This document shows, piece by piece, positions 35,890 to 45,269 of a stretch of 64,000 nt of DNA. Position numbers and translations under genes: made by a program. The DNA is taken from contig DCXY01000030.1 in the NCBI GenBank assembly GCA_002329155.1, positions 1-64,000 of the forward strand. The letters are read 5' to 3'. Position 1 is the first letter of the stretch; each line of letters begins with the position of its first letter. The notes beneath the pieces were generated by a model, which worked only from the letters and a program-made list of their open reading frames with translations, had not been told where the DNA came from and ran no database searches. This stretch comes from Stenotrophomonas sp. UBA2124 (GTDB lineage: Bacteria > Pseudomonadota > Gammaproteobacteria > Xanthomonadales > Xanthomonadaceae).

Positions 35890-35977
35890 TTTGCACGGAC
35901 AGGCCGTTCGGCGTGGCGGGGAGGGAAATCTCTCCGCCGCAGGGTAAGGTGGCGGCCAGGCCAAGGAGAAACCAGAC

Positions 35978-36634
35978 ATGGAAGCAGGTTGGAAGCTGTA
36001 CAGCTATTGGCGCTCCAGCGCGGCCTACCGCGTACGCATCGGCCTGAACCTGAAGGGGCTGGACTACGCGCTTGAGCCGGTGCACCTGGTGCGCGATGGT
36101 GGCCAGCAGCATGCCCCGGACTATGCCGCGCTGAACCCACAGCAGCTGGTGCCGGCGCTGCGCCATGGCGACAAGGTGCTGACCCAGTCGCTGGCCATCC
36201 TTGACTATCTGGAAGACGTGCAGCCGCAGCCACCGCTGCTGCCGGCCGATGCGATTGGCCGTGCGCGCGTGCGTGGGCTGGCACAGCTGGTTGCCTGCGA
36301 CATCCACCCGCTGAACAACCTGCGGGTGGTGCAGTTCTTCGACCGCGAATGGCATGTGCCGCAATCCGAGCGCGAAGACTGGGCGCTGCACTGGATGCGT
36401 ACCGGTTTCGATGCCATGGAGGCGGCGCTTTCGGGCTCGGCAGATACCGGGCGTTTCTGCCACGGCGATACCCCGGGCATGGCTGATTGCTGCCTGATTC
36501 CCCAGCTCTACAACGCGCGCCGTTTCAGCCTGGACCTGGCCCCGTACCCGATCCTGCGCAGGATCGAGGAAGCCTGCCTGGCGCTGCCCGCATTCGACGC
36601 CGCACGGCCCGAGAACCAGCCCGACGCAGGGTGA
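35978..36634 (+). CDS. maiA: Maleylacetoacetate isomerase
   Basis: Zeta-class glutathione transferase of 218 residues that isomerises maleylacetoacetate to fumarylacetoacetate. Active-site signature SYWRSSAAYRVRIGLN in residues 8-23 (SSxxYR with catalytic Ser), and the zeta-class segments ALNPQQLVPAL, TQSLAILDYLE and DIHPLNNLRV. Starts 88 bases after the FAA hydrolase stop in the same direction. Together they form the lower tyrosine catabolic steps. Confidence 0.94.
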   Translation: MEAGWKLYSYWRSSAAYRVRIGLNLKGLDYALEPVHLVRDGGQQHAPDYAALNPQQLVPALRHGDKVLTQSLAILDYLEDVQPQPPLLPADAIGRARVRGLAQLVACDIHPLNNLRVVQFFDREWHVPQSEREDWALHWMRTGFDAMEAALSGSADTGRFCHGDTPGMADCCLIPQLYNARRFSLDLAPYPILRRIEEACLALPAFDAARPENQPDAG

Positions 36635-36705
36635 TGGGGCAGGGAACCGGGAAGCGGGAACAGGGAAGCGCTGTTCCCCGCATGACCCCGGTTTCCCGTA
36701 GCCCT

Positions 36706-37120
36706 GTAGCCCGGGTAAGCAAAGCGCACCCGGGAAGCACGCAAAAAAGCGGAAATCGACGACCCGATCGCCCCGACATCAACGAAACAACGGTCCTGAC
36801 GCCGGGGGAATGCCGAGCGTGCATGCGCTTGGCCGAGCTACAGATCACAGCTCGGCTCTTGTAGCCCGGGTAAGCAAAGCGCACCCGGGAAGCACGCGAA
36901 AAGGCGGCAATCGACAACCCGATCACCGCGGCACCAACGAAGCAACGGTCCTGACGTCGAGGGAATCCCGTGCGTGCATGCGCTTGGCCGAGCTGCAGGT
37001 TTCAGTTCTGCTCTTGTAGCCCGGGTAAGCAAAGCGCACCCGGGAAGCACGTGAAAAGGCGGCAATCGACAACCCGATCGCAGCGACATCAACAAAACAG
37101 GCGCCTTTACGCCGAGCGAC
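36706..37120. repeat. Three tandem 155-bp repeats led by GTAGCCCGGG palindromes
   Basis: The 608-base gap between maiA and pilU contains three direct units starting at 36706, 36861 and 37016, exactly 155 bases apart. Each opens with GTAGCCCGGGTAAGCAAAGC, then GCACCCGGGAAGCACG, then AATCGAC..CCCGATC, ACGGTCCTGACG and CGTGCATGCGCTTGGCCGAG. The third diverges near 37085-37120. Unit 1-2 identity is high but not complete. No gene is supported. Confidence 0.85.
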
Positions 37121-37123
37121 ATC

Positions 37124-37152
37124 CCCGGGTGCGCTGCGCTTACCCGGGCTAC
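37124..37152. repeat. Inverted GTAGCCCGGG repeat closing the array
   Basis: CCCGGGTGCGCTGCGCTTAC followed by CCGGGCTAC: the same palindrome in the opposite orientation, directly after the third tandem unit. Places opposed copies on either side of the array. Confidence 0.75.
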
Positions 37153-37242
37153 GTGTTACCTGCGCATCAAGTCGAGAACCGCCTCAGGGTCGGAATCACC
37201 GGCCCCGCCAACTCCCCGCTCCCAATACCCCGTTCCCCGCCC

Positions 37243-38376
37243 TCAAAACCCATGCGTGATGGCGGCGGCAACGTTCTGCGCGTTGAAATCCGCGTACGGG
37301 TCGTGTTCGCCGCTGGCGCCCTCGGACAGGCGGAACTTCAGGGCAAGACCATCGCGCGAGTCGGCCGCGCGCAGCGCCTCCTCCTGCTCGATGAGGCCTT
37401 CCTTGGTCATGCGGAACAGGCACTGGTCAAAACTCTGCATGCCTTCTTCCAGCGATTCCTCCATTGCCTGCTTGATGGCGTGCACTTCGCCCCGGCGCAG
37501 CAGGTCGCGGATCATCGGCGTGTTGATCAACACTTCGGTGGCGGGGCGGCGGCGGCCGTCCTTGCCCTTGACCAGGCGCTGGGAAATGACAGCGCGCAGG
37601 TTCAGCGACAGGTTCATCAGCACGTTCTTGTGCGCGCTTTCCGGGAAGAAGTTGAGGATGCGCTCGATGGTCTGGTCGGCGTTGTTGGAGTGCAGCGTGG
37701 CCAGGCACAGGTGGCCGGTTTCGGCGAAGGCAATGGCCGCTTCCATGGTCTCGGCGTCCAGGATTTCGCCGATCAGGATCACGTCCGGCGCCTCACGCAT
37801 CGCGTTCTTCAGCGCGTTGTGGAAGGCGTGCGTATCCAGGCCCACCTCACGCTGGTTGACGATGGACTGCTTGTGCTTGTGCAGGAACTCGATGGGATCC
37901 TCGATGGTGAGGATGTGCCCGGTCGAGGTGCTGTTGCGGTGGTCGATCATCGAGGCCAGCGAGGTCGATTTGCCCGAGCCGGTGGAGCCCACCACCAGCA
38001 CAAGGCCGCGCGGGGTCATGATCACATCGCGCAGCACCTGCGGCAGGTTCAGCTCCTCGATGCTGGGGATGCGGCTCTTGATCGCACGGATCACCATGCC
38101 CACCTCGCCACGCTGCTTGAACACGTTGACGCGGAAACGCCCCGCATCGGCCAGCGAGATGGCCATGTTCAGCTCCAGGTCGCGCTCGAACTGCGGCACC
38201 TGGCCCTCGTCCATCAGCGAATAGGCGATTTTCTTCACCATTCCCGGCGGCAGGCCGGTGCTCCCCAGCGGGTAAAGCTTGCCTTCGATCTTGATGTAGA
38301 CCGGCGCTCCGGTGGTCAAAAACATGTCCGAAGCGTTCTTTTCGGTCATCAGCTTCAGGAAGTAGCCGATATCCAT
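37243..38376 (-). CDS. pilU: Type IV pilus retraction ATPase PilU
   Basis: PilT/PilU-family secretion ATPase of 377 residues powering pilus retraction together with PilT. N-terminal YFLKLMTEKNASDMFLTTGA is PilU-like. Walker A VGSTGSGKST covers 129-138; Asp box and Walker B region runs LTIEDPIEF to DVILIGEILD; His box LATLHSNN. The usual GEIRD is GEILD here. ATG at 38376 fits the family N-terminus; the frame extends further to 38439 without conserved sequence. No pilT in the window. Divergent from the DUF4398 pair. Confidence 0.95.
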   Translation of the reverse strand: MDIGYFLKLMTEKNASDMFLTTGAPVYIKIEGKLYPLGSTGLPPGMVKKIAYSLMDEGQVPQFERDLELNMAISLADAGRFRVNVFKQRGEVGMVIRAIKSRIPSIEELNLPQVLRDVIMTPRGLVLVVGSTGSGKSTSLASMIDHRNSTSTGHILTIEDPIEFLHKHKQSIVNQREVGLDTHAFHNALKNAMREAPDVILIGEILDAETMEAAIAFAETGHLCLATLHSNNADQTIERILNFFPESAHKNVLMNLSLNLRAVISQRLVKGKDGRRRPATEVLINTPMIRDLLRRGEVHAIKQAMEESLEEGMQSFDQCLFRMTKEGLIEQEEALRAADSRDGLALKFRLSEGASGEHDPYADFNAQNVAAAITHGF

Positions 38377-38473
38377 GCGCAATATTTCCCCAACAAACGG
38401 CAGCGTGACGTTGCAAGCACGCCGCTGGCTTGACGACAATGGCCGTGCTCAGTCACTCGGCAACGGCTCCCCA

Positions 38474-38860
38474 ATGAAAGCTAGCTTCGCACAATTACGA
38501 TCTCTCCTGTGTGTGGTCGCCTGCGTTTTTGCGCTTGGCGGCAACGCACTTGCGCAGGACCCTGCCGCGGCCGACCTGATGGCCGCGCAGCAGGCCGTGG
38601 AGCGGGCCGACCGCGCCGACGCGGACCAGTACGCCCCGGACACCATGGCCATGGCCCGGCAGCAGCTGGAACAGGCCCAGCGTGCCGCCCAGGACCGCCG
38701 TGAGCGCAGGCAGGCACCGGCCCTGGCCCAGCGCGCCGCGGCCGATGCCGACTTGGCCAGGGCGCAGAGCGAGGAGGCCGTGGCGCAAGCACAACTGGCC
38801 CAGCGCAAGGCAGAGGTTGACCAATTGCAGCGGCAGCTCACAGCCGGGGAGGGCCGCTGA
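38474..38860 (+). CDS. DUF4398 exported helical protein
   Basis: Exported protein of 128 residues. Signal peptide LLCVVACVFALGGNALAQ. The rest is one long Ala/Gln/Arg/Glu-rich helix (ADLMAAQQAVERADRADADQ, MARQQLEQAQRAAQDR, AEVDQLQRQL), predicted coiled coil, matching DUF4398. Its stop overlaps the next gene's start (TGATG). Its partner also carries this helical region before an OmpA domain, so the two likely interact at the cell envelope. Biochemical function unknown. Confidence 0.82.
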   Translation: MKASFAQLRSLLCVVACVFALGGNALAQDPAAADLMAAQQAVERADRADADQYAPDTMAMARQQLEQAQRAAQDRRERRQAPALAQRAAADADLARAQSEEAVAQAQLAQRKAEVDQLQRQLTAGEGR

Positions 38861-39741
38861 TGAACGTCAGGAATGTGATGATTTGTGCCCTGTTGGCCCT
38901 GCCGCTGACCGCGGTGGCCGCCGACGATCCGGCCGTGGCCGCGCTGAACCAGCGCCTGACCGCGCTGCAGGCGGACATGCAGCTGGCCGACGTGGCCCGC
39001 TTCGAGAAGCTGCAGGCCCAGCAGGCCATTGCCGCGCTGGCCAAGGCCAAGCGCCGCGATGTGGATATCGCCCGCTACCTGGCCGAGCGCCGGGTGGCCA
39101 TCGCCGAGGCCGCCGCCCGCACCGCCGTGGCGCGCCGCGAGCTGGACGAGCTGGAGCGCACCCGGGGCGAGCTGCTGATCGAGGCCAGCCGCCGCGAGGC
39201 CGCCCGTGCCCGCCAGGAGGCCGAGCGCCTGCGCGTGCAGACCCAGATACAGGCCGAGGAAGCCGAACGCCTGCGCCTGGCCGCCGAGGCCGAAACCCTG
39301 GCCCGCCAGGATGCCGAAACCGCGCTGACCAGCGTGGCCGGCCGCCAGCAGCAGCGGCTGAGCTCGGCCCAGCAGAATGCGGCCAAGCTGGCCCGCGAGG
39401 AGGCCGAGCTGGTGTCCGGGCAGAAGCTGCCGGGCTCGAAGTTCGACAACCGGGGCGAGGTGTTCACCTTCGCCGGTGACGCCTTCGCCGCCGGCCAGGC
39501 AGGCCTGTCAGCCGGTGCGCGCGACCAGGCCAAGGCCCTGGCCGAGTACCTGAACATCGGCAGGAAGGGGCGGGTGAGCATCGAGGCCTATGACAGCGCC
39601 AATGGTGTTGGCCAGCGCCGCGCGCAGGCGCTCAAGGACGCGCTGGTCGCTGCCGGCGTCAGCGCCAGCCGCGTGCAGGTCACCGGCAAGAAGGCAGCCT
39701 CCACGCGGGCCCGTTCGGCCGAGGTCATCATTGCGCCTTGA
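38860..39741 (+). CDS. Helical (DUF4398-like) plus OmpA-domain envelope protein
   Basis: Exported protein of 293 residues. Signal peptide MICALLALPLTAVAA. Residues 25-200 are a long coiled-coil region rich in Ala/Glu/Arg; the C-terminal 90 form an OmpA-like peptidoglycan-binding domain: GEVFTFAGDAFAAGQAGLS, then LAEYLNIGRKGRVSIEAYDS, then GQRRAQALKDALVAAGVSASRVQV, ending RSAEVIIAP. The OmpA key Asp/Arg are partly replaced (RARSAEV). Translationally coupled to the preceding DUF4398 gene. Likely a peptidoglycan-tethering spacer; exact role not known. Confidence 0.85.
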   Translation: MNVRNVMICALLALPLTAVAADDPAVAALNQRLTALQADMQLADVARFEKLQAQQAIAALAKAKRRDVDIARYLAERRVAIAEAAARTAVARRELDELERTRGELLIEASRREAARARQEAERLRVQTQIQAEEAERLRLAAEAETLARQDAETALTSVAGRQQQRLSSAQQNAAKLAREEAELVSGQKLPGSKFDNRGEVFTFAGDAFAAGQAGLSAGARDQAKALAEYLNIGRKGRVSIEAYDSANGVGQRRAQALKDALVAAGVSASRVQVTGKKAASTRARSAEVIIAP

Positions 39742-40070
39742 TGATCATAACTGGCTGAGATTGTTAGGTTTTTGTATTTAATTGACGGCTGAATGAGCCG
39801 TGGTTCGCTGAACCGTTGCCTGCTGTTGCCCAACCCCTTGCCGGAACCATTTTGCAGGCGTAGGGTCAATCGTCCGGGTGGTACTTCCGCCACCCGGACA
39901 GCGGAGGGCCGAGCCGGTGCAACCGAGGCGCGAACCGAATTCCGACAGCTTCCGGCAGTTGCGCCGGAACGATGGCGGTGGTTCCGTCAGCAAGGGTCCG
40001 GCCTTCCATCCTGCAGCGCCCCGTGCCGTCATGGCCGGGGCGTTCTTGTTTCTGCATGAAGGAGGTAGTC
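39742..40070. other. 329-base gap with two hairpins, possible leader or small RNA
   Basis: No gene with a credible family. Contains GTCCGGGTGG / CCACCCGGAC with an 8-base loop (near 39877-39904) and a second stem CGCCCCG / CGGGGCG (40017-40042) followed by TTCTTGTTT. The second resembles a terminator placed only 22 bases before the next ribosome site. Could be an attenuated leader of the DUF465 gene or a short RNA. Confidence 0.45.
40017..40051 (+). terminator. Terminator-like stem before the DUF465 gene
   Basis: Seven-bp GC stem CGCCCCG / CGGGGCG with a 12-base loop followed by TTCTTGTTTC. Either ends an upstream transcript or attenuates the small downstream gene. Confidence 0.5.
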
Positions 40071-40289
40071 ATGTTCGAAGGGCAGCCGCAGAGTGAGATT
40101 GATGCGTTGATGAAGGTCAACCCTGAGTTCAAGCAGCTCTACCAACAGCATAAGAAGCTGAACAAGAAGTGCATGGATGCAGAACTGGGAGTGCTTCCGA
40201 TCGACGACGTCACGCTCGGGCAGATGAAGCGGGAGAAGCTGCTGGCCAAGCAGAAGCTCCTGAGGATTTACGAAGACCGCGTCAACTAA
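40071..40289 (+). CDS. Small DUF465 (YdcH-family) protein
   Basis: Protein of 72 residues, mostly charged helix: IDALMKVNPEFKQLYQQHKK, NKKCMDAELGVLP and QMKREKLLAKQKLLRIYEDR. The HxxLN...L..KREKL.LKD-like pattern is DUF465/YdcH, a small helical hairpin family. Start ATG at 40071 follows a strong AAGGAGGTAG ribosome site, while longer frames from 39972 cross the hairpin. Function unknown. Lies upstream of cbs by 190 bases. Confidence 0.82.
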   Translation: MFEGQPQSEIDALMKVNPEFKQLYQQHKKLNKKCMDAELGVLPIDDVTLGQMKREKLLAKQKLLRIYEDRVN

Positions 40290-40481
40290 CCCTTCCCCTC
40301 GCAATACCCGTTATGTCGCGGGTGATGGTGGCCTCCTCGTCGGCCGCCATTGCCCGCGTCTCTTGTTGGCCGGCTGGCAGCTTCCTGGTCCACTACCAAA
40401 AGTGGCGTTTGCCTGACTTTCAGCCCCATCCGTCGGATAATCAAAGGTCCGGCCGCTGCGCGGCGCGATCTGACCCGACAC

Positions 40482-41858
<1,377 letters not shown>

Positions 41859-41930
41859 GTTCAGAATGCGATATGCCACGGCGGTTCAGGCCGGGCTGAT
41901 AGAATTCCACCCCTTTAGCTGGAAGCCTTC

Positions 41931-43124
41931 ATGACGGATCAGCATTCACCCAGCCAGGAGGGCGGGCGCGGCTTGTCGCTTGCCACCCTGGCCATCCATG
42001 GTGGGCAGTCGCCCGACCCGAGCACCGGTGCGGTGATGCCGCCGATCTACGCGACTTCGACGTACGCGCAGTCCAGCCCGGGTGAGCATCAGGGTTTTGA
42101 GTATTCACGTACCCACAACCCCACCCGCTTCGCCTACGAGCGATGCGTGGCCTCGCTGGAAGGTGGCACACGCGGTTTTGCGTTCGCCTCCGGCATGGCG
42201 GCCAGCTCCACCGTCATGGAACTGTTGGACACCGGTAGTCACGTTGTGGCGATGGATGACATCTACGGCGGTAGTTTCCGCCTTTTCGAGCGCGTGCGCC
42301 GCCGCAGCGCCGGGCTGGATTTCAGTTTCATCGACCTGACCGACCTGGCCGCCTTCGAGGCTGCGATCACGCCGAAGACGCGCATGGTCTGGATTGAAAC
42401 CCCGACCAACCCGATGCTGAAGATCGTGGATATCGCCGCGGTTGCCGCCGTCGCCAAGCGGCATGGGCTGATCGTGGTGGTGGACAACACCTTCGCCTCG
42501 CCGATGCTGCAGCGTCCGCTGGAGCTGGGTGCGGACCTGGTGCTGCATTCGGCCACGAAGTACCTCAACGGCCATTCGGACATGGTGGGTGGCATGGTGG
42601 TGGTAGGCAACAACGCCGAACTGGCCGAGCAGATGGCGTTCCTGCAGAACTCGGTGGGTGGCGTACAGGGGCCCTTCGATAGCTTCCTGGCTCTGCGCGG
42701 TCTGAAAACCCTGCCGCTGCGCATGAAGGCGCACTGCGCCAACGCATTGGAACTGGCCCAGTGGCTGGAAACCCACCCGGCAGTGGAAAAAGTGATCTAT
42801 CCCGGCCTGGCCTCACACCCGCAGCATGCTCTGGCGGCGCGGCAGATGAGCGGCTTCGGCGGCATCGTCTCGATCGTGCTGAAGGGCGGTTTTGAGGCAG
42901 CCAAGCGTTTTTGCGAACGCACCGAACTGTTCACCCTGGCCGAGTCGCTTGGCGGCGTGGAAAGCCTGGTCAACCACCCGGCCGTGATGACCCACGCCTC
43001 GATCCCGGTGGAGCGCCGCAATCAGCTAGGTATCAGCGATGCGCTGGTGCGATTGAGCGTTGGGGTTGAGGATGTGGGGGATTTGCGGGTGGATCTTGAA
43101 CAGGCGCTGGCCGGGAATCACTGA
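41931..43124 (+). CDS. metB: Cystathionine gamma-synthase/lyase, left border of the LPS locus
   Basis: PLP fold-type I Cys/Met-metabolism enzyme of 397 residues. PLP-Lys210 lies in HSATKYLNGHSD; EYSRTHNPTR and TPTNPMLK supply phosphate and substrate contacts. Annotated metB in xanthomonads, where the family member behaves as a cystathionine gamma-lyase-like enzyme; downstream of cbs, gamma-lyase activity giving cysteine is plausible. It marks the conserved left edge of the variable LPS locus (metB to etfA). The O-antigen permease starts only 2 bases after its stop. Confidence 0.93.
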   Translation: MTDQHSPSQEGGRGLSLATLAIHGGQSPDPSTGAVMPPIYATSTYAQSSPGEHQGFEYSRTHNPTRFAYERCVASLEGGTRGFAFASGMAASSTVMELLDTGSHVVAMDDIYGGSFRLFERVRRRSAGLDFSFIDLTDLAAFEAAITPKTRMVWIETPTNPMLKIVDIAAVAAVAKRHGLIVVVDNTFASPMLQRPLELGADLVLHSATKYLNGHSDMVGGMVVVGNNAELAEQMAFLQNSVGGVQGPFDSFLALRGLKTLPLRMKAHCANALELAQWLETHPAVEKVIYPGLASHPQHALAARQMSGFGGIVSIVLKGGFEAAKRFCERTELFTLAESLGGVESLVNHPAVMTHASIPVERRNQLGISDALVRLSVGVEDVGDLRVDLEQALAGNH

Positions 43125-43126
43125 GC

Positions 43127-43921
43127 ATGAGTATTCTCTCGGCCTTCGGGAAGCATCGGTCGCTTACCTTCGAATTGACCCAGCGTGAAGTCTTGGGGCG
43201 TTATCGCGGTGCAAGCTTCGGCCTGTTGTGGTCGCTGATCAGTCCGTTTCTGATGCTGCTGGTTTACACCATGGCCTTCGGCTTTGTTATGAAAAGCCGC
43301 TGGCCGGGGTCGTCGGGTTCGACCATGGACTTCGCTTTGATTCTGTTTGCTGGGTTAACCGTTCATGGCTTTTTTGCAGAGTGTTTTACCCGTGCCCCGC
43401 AGCTGATCATAAGTAATGCAGGCTACGTAAAGCGCGTGGTATTTCCACTGGACATATTGGTGTGGAGCATGACGCTATCGGCATTATTTCATTTATTGAT
43501 GAATATGATGGTGCTGCTGCTGCTGTATCTATGCGTGAAGGGCGGCATCCATCCCACCGCGGTGTTGCTGCCGGTGGTGGTGTTGCCGCTGGTCATCCTA
43601 ACCGTCGGTGTTGGTTGGATCACCTCGGCATTGGGCGTGTACTTGCGCGACATCGGCCAGATCGCCGGCGTCATCGCAGCGGCCATGCTGTTCCTGTCCT
43701 CGGCGATCATTCCGGTCGAGTCAGTGCCGGCCAGCTATCGCATGGTGTTCGAGCTCAATCCGCTGACCTTCATCATCAACCAGGTACGCGAAGTGGTGAT
43801 CTGGGGGCGTCAACCGGATTGGGCCGGCCTGGGCCTCTACACACTGATCGCCAGCGTGGTCGCGGTCATCGGCCATCGCCTGTTCAACAAGTTGCGCGTG
43901 GGGTTTGCCGATGTCCTCTGA
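43127..43921 (+). CDS. wzm: O-antigen ABC exporter permease Wzm
   Basis: ABC-2-type membrane protein of 264 residues with six predicted helices, forming the channel that moves finished undecaprenol-linked O-polysaccharide to the periplasm. N-terminal amphipathic segment TQREVLGRYRGASFGLLWS followed by FLMLLVYTMAFGFVM; C-terminal half PLTFIINQVREVVIWGRQPDW is typical of polysaccharide exporters. A GC-poorer stretch occurs near 43370-43520. Overlaps wzt by 11 bases. Confidence 0.94.
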   Translation: MSILSAFGKHRSLTFELTQREVLGRYRGASFGLLWSLISPFLMLLVYTMAFGFVMKSRWPGSSGSTMDFALILFAGLTVHGFFAECFTRAPQLIISNAGYVKRVVFPLDILVWSMTLSALFHLLMNMMVLLLLYLCVKGGIHPTAVLLPVVVLPLVILTVGVGWITSALGVYLRDIGQIAGVIAAAMLFLSSAIIPVESVPASYRMVFELNPLTFIINQVREVVIWGRQPDWAGLGLYTLIASVVAVIGHRLFNKLRVGFADVL

Positions 43922-45269
43922 AGTCGCCGTGGCAGAGACCGTCATCGAGGTCAATGGAGTCGGTAAGTCGTACCACATGTACGAGCGCCCTTCGCACCGT
44001 CTGTGGCAGGCACTGGCAGGCAAGCGAAAGTCCTTCTACAAGGATTTCTGGGCGCTGCGTGATGTGAGCTTCTCGATCCGCCGCGGCCAGACGGTTGGCA
44101 TCGTCGGCCGCAACGGGTCGGGTAAGTCGACGCTGCTGCAGATGATTGCCGGCACACTGAACCCGACCGAGGGCAGCATCAAGGTGAAGGGGCGTGTGGC
44201 CGCGCTGCTCGAACTGGGTAGTGGTTTCAATCCTGAGTTCACCGGCCGCGAGAACGTCTACCTCAATGCCACGATCCTGGGTCTGTCGCGTGCGCAGATC
44301 GACCAGCGCCTGGAGAGCATCTTGGCTTTCGCTGACATCGGTGAGTTCATCGATCAGCCGGTGCGCAGCTATTCCAGCGGCATGTCGGTGCGCCTTGCCT
44401 TCGCGGTGATCGCTCATGTCGACGCCGACATCCTGATCATCGACGAGGCACTGGCGGTGGGTGACGCGTTCTTCTCGCAGAAGTGCATGCGATTCCTGCG
44501 TGAGTTCCAGAAGAACGGCACGCTGCTGTTCGTCAGCCATGACGCGGCCGCCGTGACCAATCTGTGCGAGAACGCTGTGTGGTTGCAGGGCGGCCATATG
44601 CGCCTGTGCGGTACGTCGCAGGAGGTTGTCGAGGCCTACATGACCGAACAGCACGTGGTGGGACGGCGTGAGGTGGGTGTGGACGATATGGTGGTCGAGA
44701 GGAAGCAGCGGCGGCTGGTTGACGAGGCCCCGGACTTCCGTCAGCAGGCATTGCTGGAGGCCGGCGTCAGTAACCGCATCGCGATTTTCCAGTTCGACCC
44801 TGACAATGTCGGGCCGGAGTTTGGGGCCCGGGGGGCGCGCATCATCGGTGTGTCGCTCATCGGCGAAGACGGGGCAGCACTGGGCATGGTCGAAGGCGGA
44901 GAGTTGGTGCGCTTGCGCATCCGTGTCGAGCTGGTGCAGGCACTGGACAACCTTATCGTCGGCTTCTACGTCAAGGATCGCTTGGGCCAGCGCCTGTTTG
45001 GTGACAATAGTTACTTCGCCTGCAAGGATGCACCCGTATGCGGTATGCCAGGCGAGTGCGTTGTGGCCTCGTTCCTGTTCCGGATGCCAGTGATGCCTTC
45101 TGGCTCTTACATGATTGATGCAGCGGTGGCCTCCGGCGACCAGCACGACCACACTCAACAGCACTGGATCCATGACGCGCTGGAGTTCCGCGCGATCGAC
45201 GAGACCATGCGGTTTGGCCTGCTGGGCTTGCCCATGCTGGCCATCGATGTCAACAAGGAATTCTCATGA
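43911..45269 (+). CDS. wzt: O-antigen ABC exporter ATPase Wzt with C-terminal sugar-binding domain
   Basis: ATPase of 452 residues. Nucleotide-binding domain 1-245: Walker A GRNGSGKST at 66-74 (VGIVGRNGSGKSTLLQMIAG region), signature YSSGMSVRLAFA, Walker B ILIIDEALAVGD and H-loop LFVSHDAAAV. Residues about 250-452 are a separate beta-rich Wzt_C domain (RIIGVSLIGEDGAALGMVEG, then FYVKDRLGQRLFGDN) that in E. coli O8/O9a recognises the modified end of the O-chain. That implies export of an end-capped polymer, fitting the methyltransferase in the next gene. Its stop overlaps the next start (ATGA). Confidence 0.95.
   Translation: MSSEVAVAETVIEVNGVGKSYHMYERPSHRLWQALAGKRKSFYKDFWALRDVSFSIRRGQTVGIVGRNGSGKSTLLQMIAGTLNPTEGSIKVKGRVAALLELGSGFNPEFTGRENVYLNATILGLSRAQIDQRLESILAFADIGEFIDQPVRSYSSGMSVRLAFAVIAHVDADILIIDEALAVGDAFFSQKCMRFLREFQKNGTLLFVSHDAAAVTNLCENAVWLQGGHMRLCGTSQEVVEAYMTEQHVVGRREVGVDDMVVERKQRRLVDEAPDFRQQALLEAGVSNRIAIFQFDPDNVGPEFGARGARIIGVSLIGEDGAALGMVEGGELVRLRIRVELVQALDNLIVGFYVKDRLGQRLFGDNSYFACKDAPVCGMPGECVVASFLFRMPVMPSGSYMIDAAVASGDQHDHTQQHWIHDALEFRAIDETMRFGLLGLPMLAIDVNKEFS

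Noticed and set aside
36706..37152. CRISPR array
   Set aside because: Units are 155 bases with similar spacers, not short repeats with unique spacers; no cas genes nearby.
36970..38433. 487-codon plus-strand open frame
   Set aside because: Begins in the tandem repeats and runs antisense through pilU.
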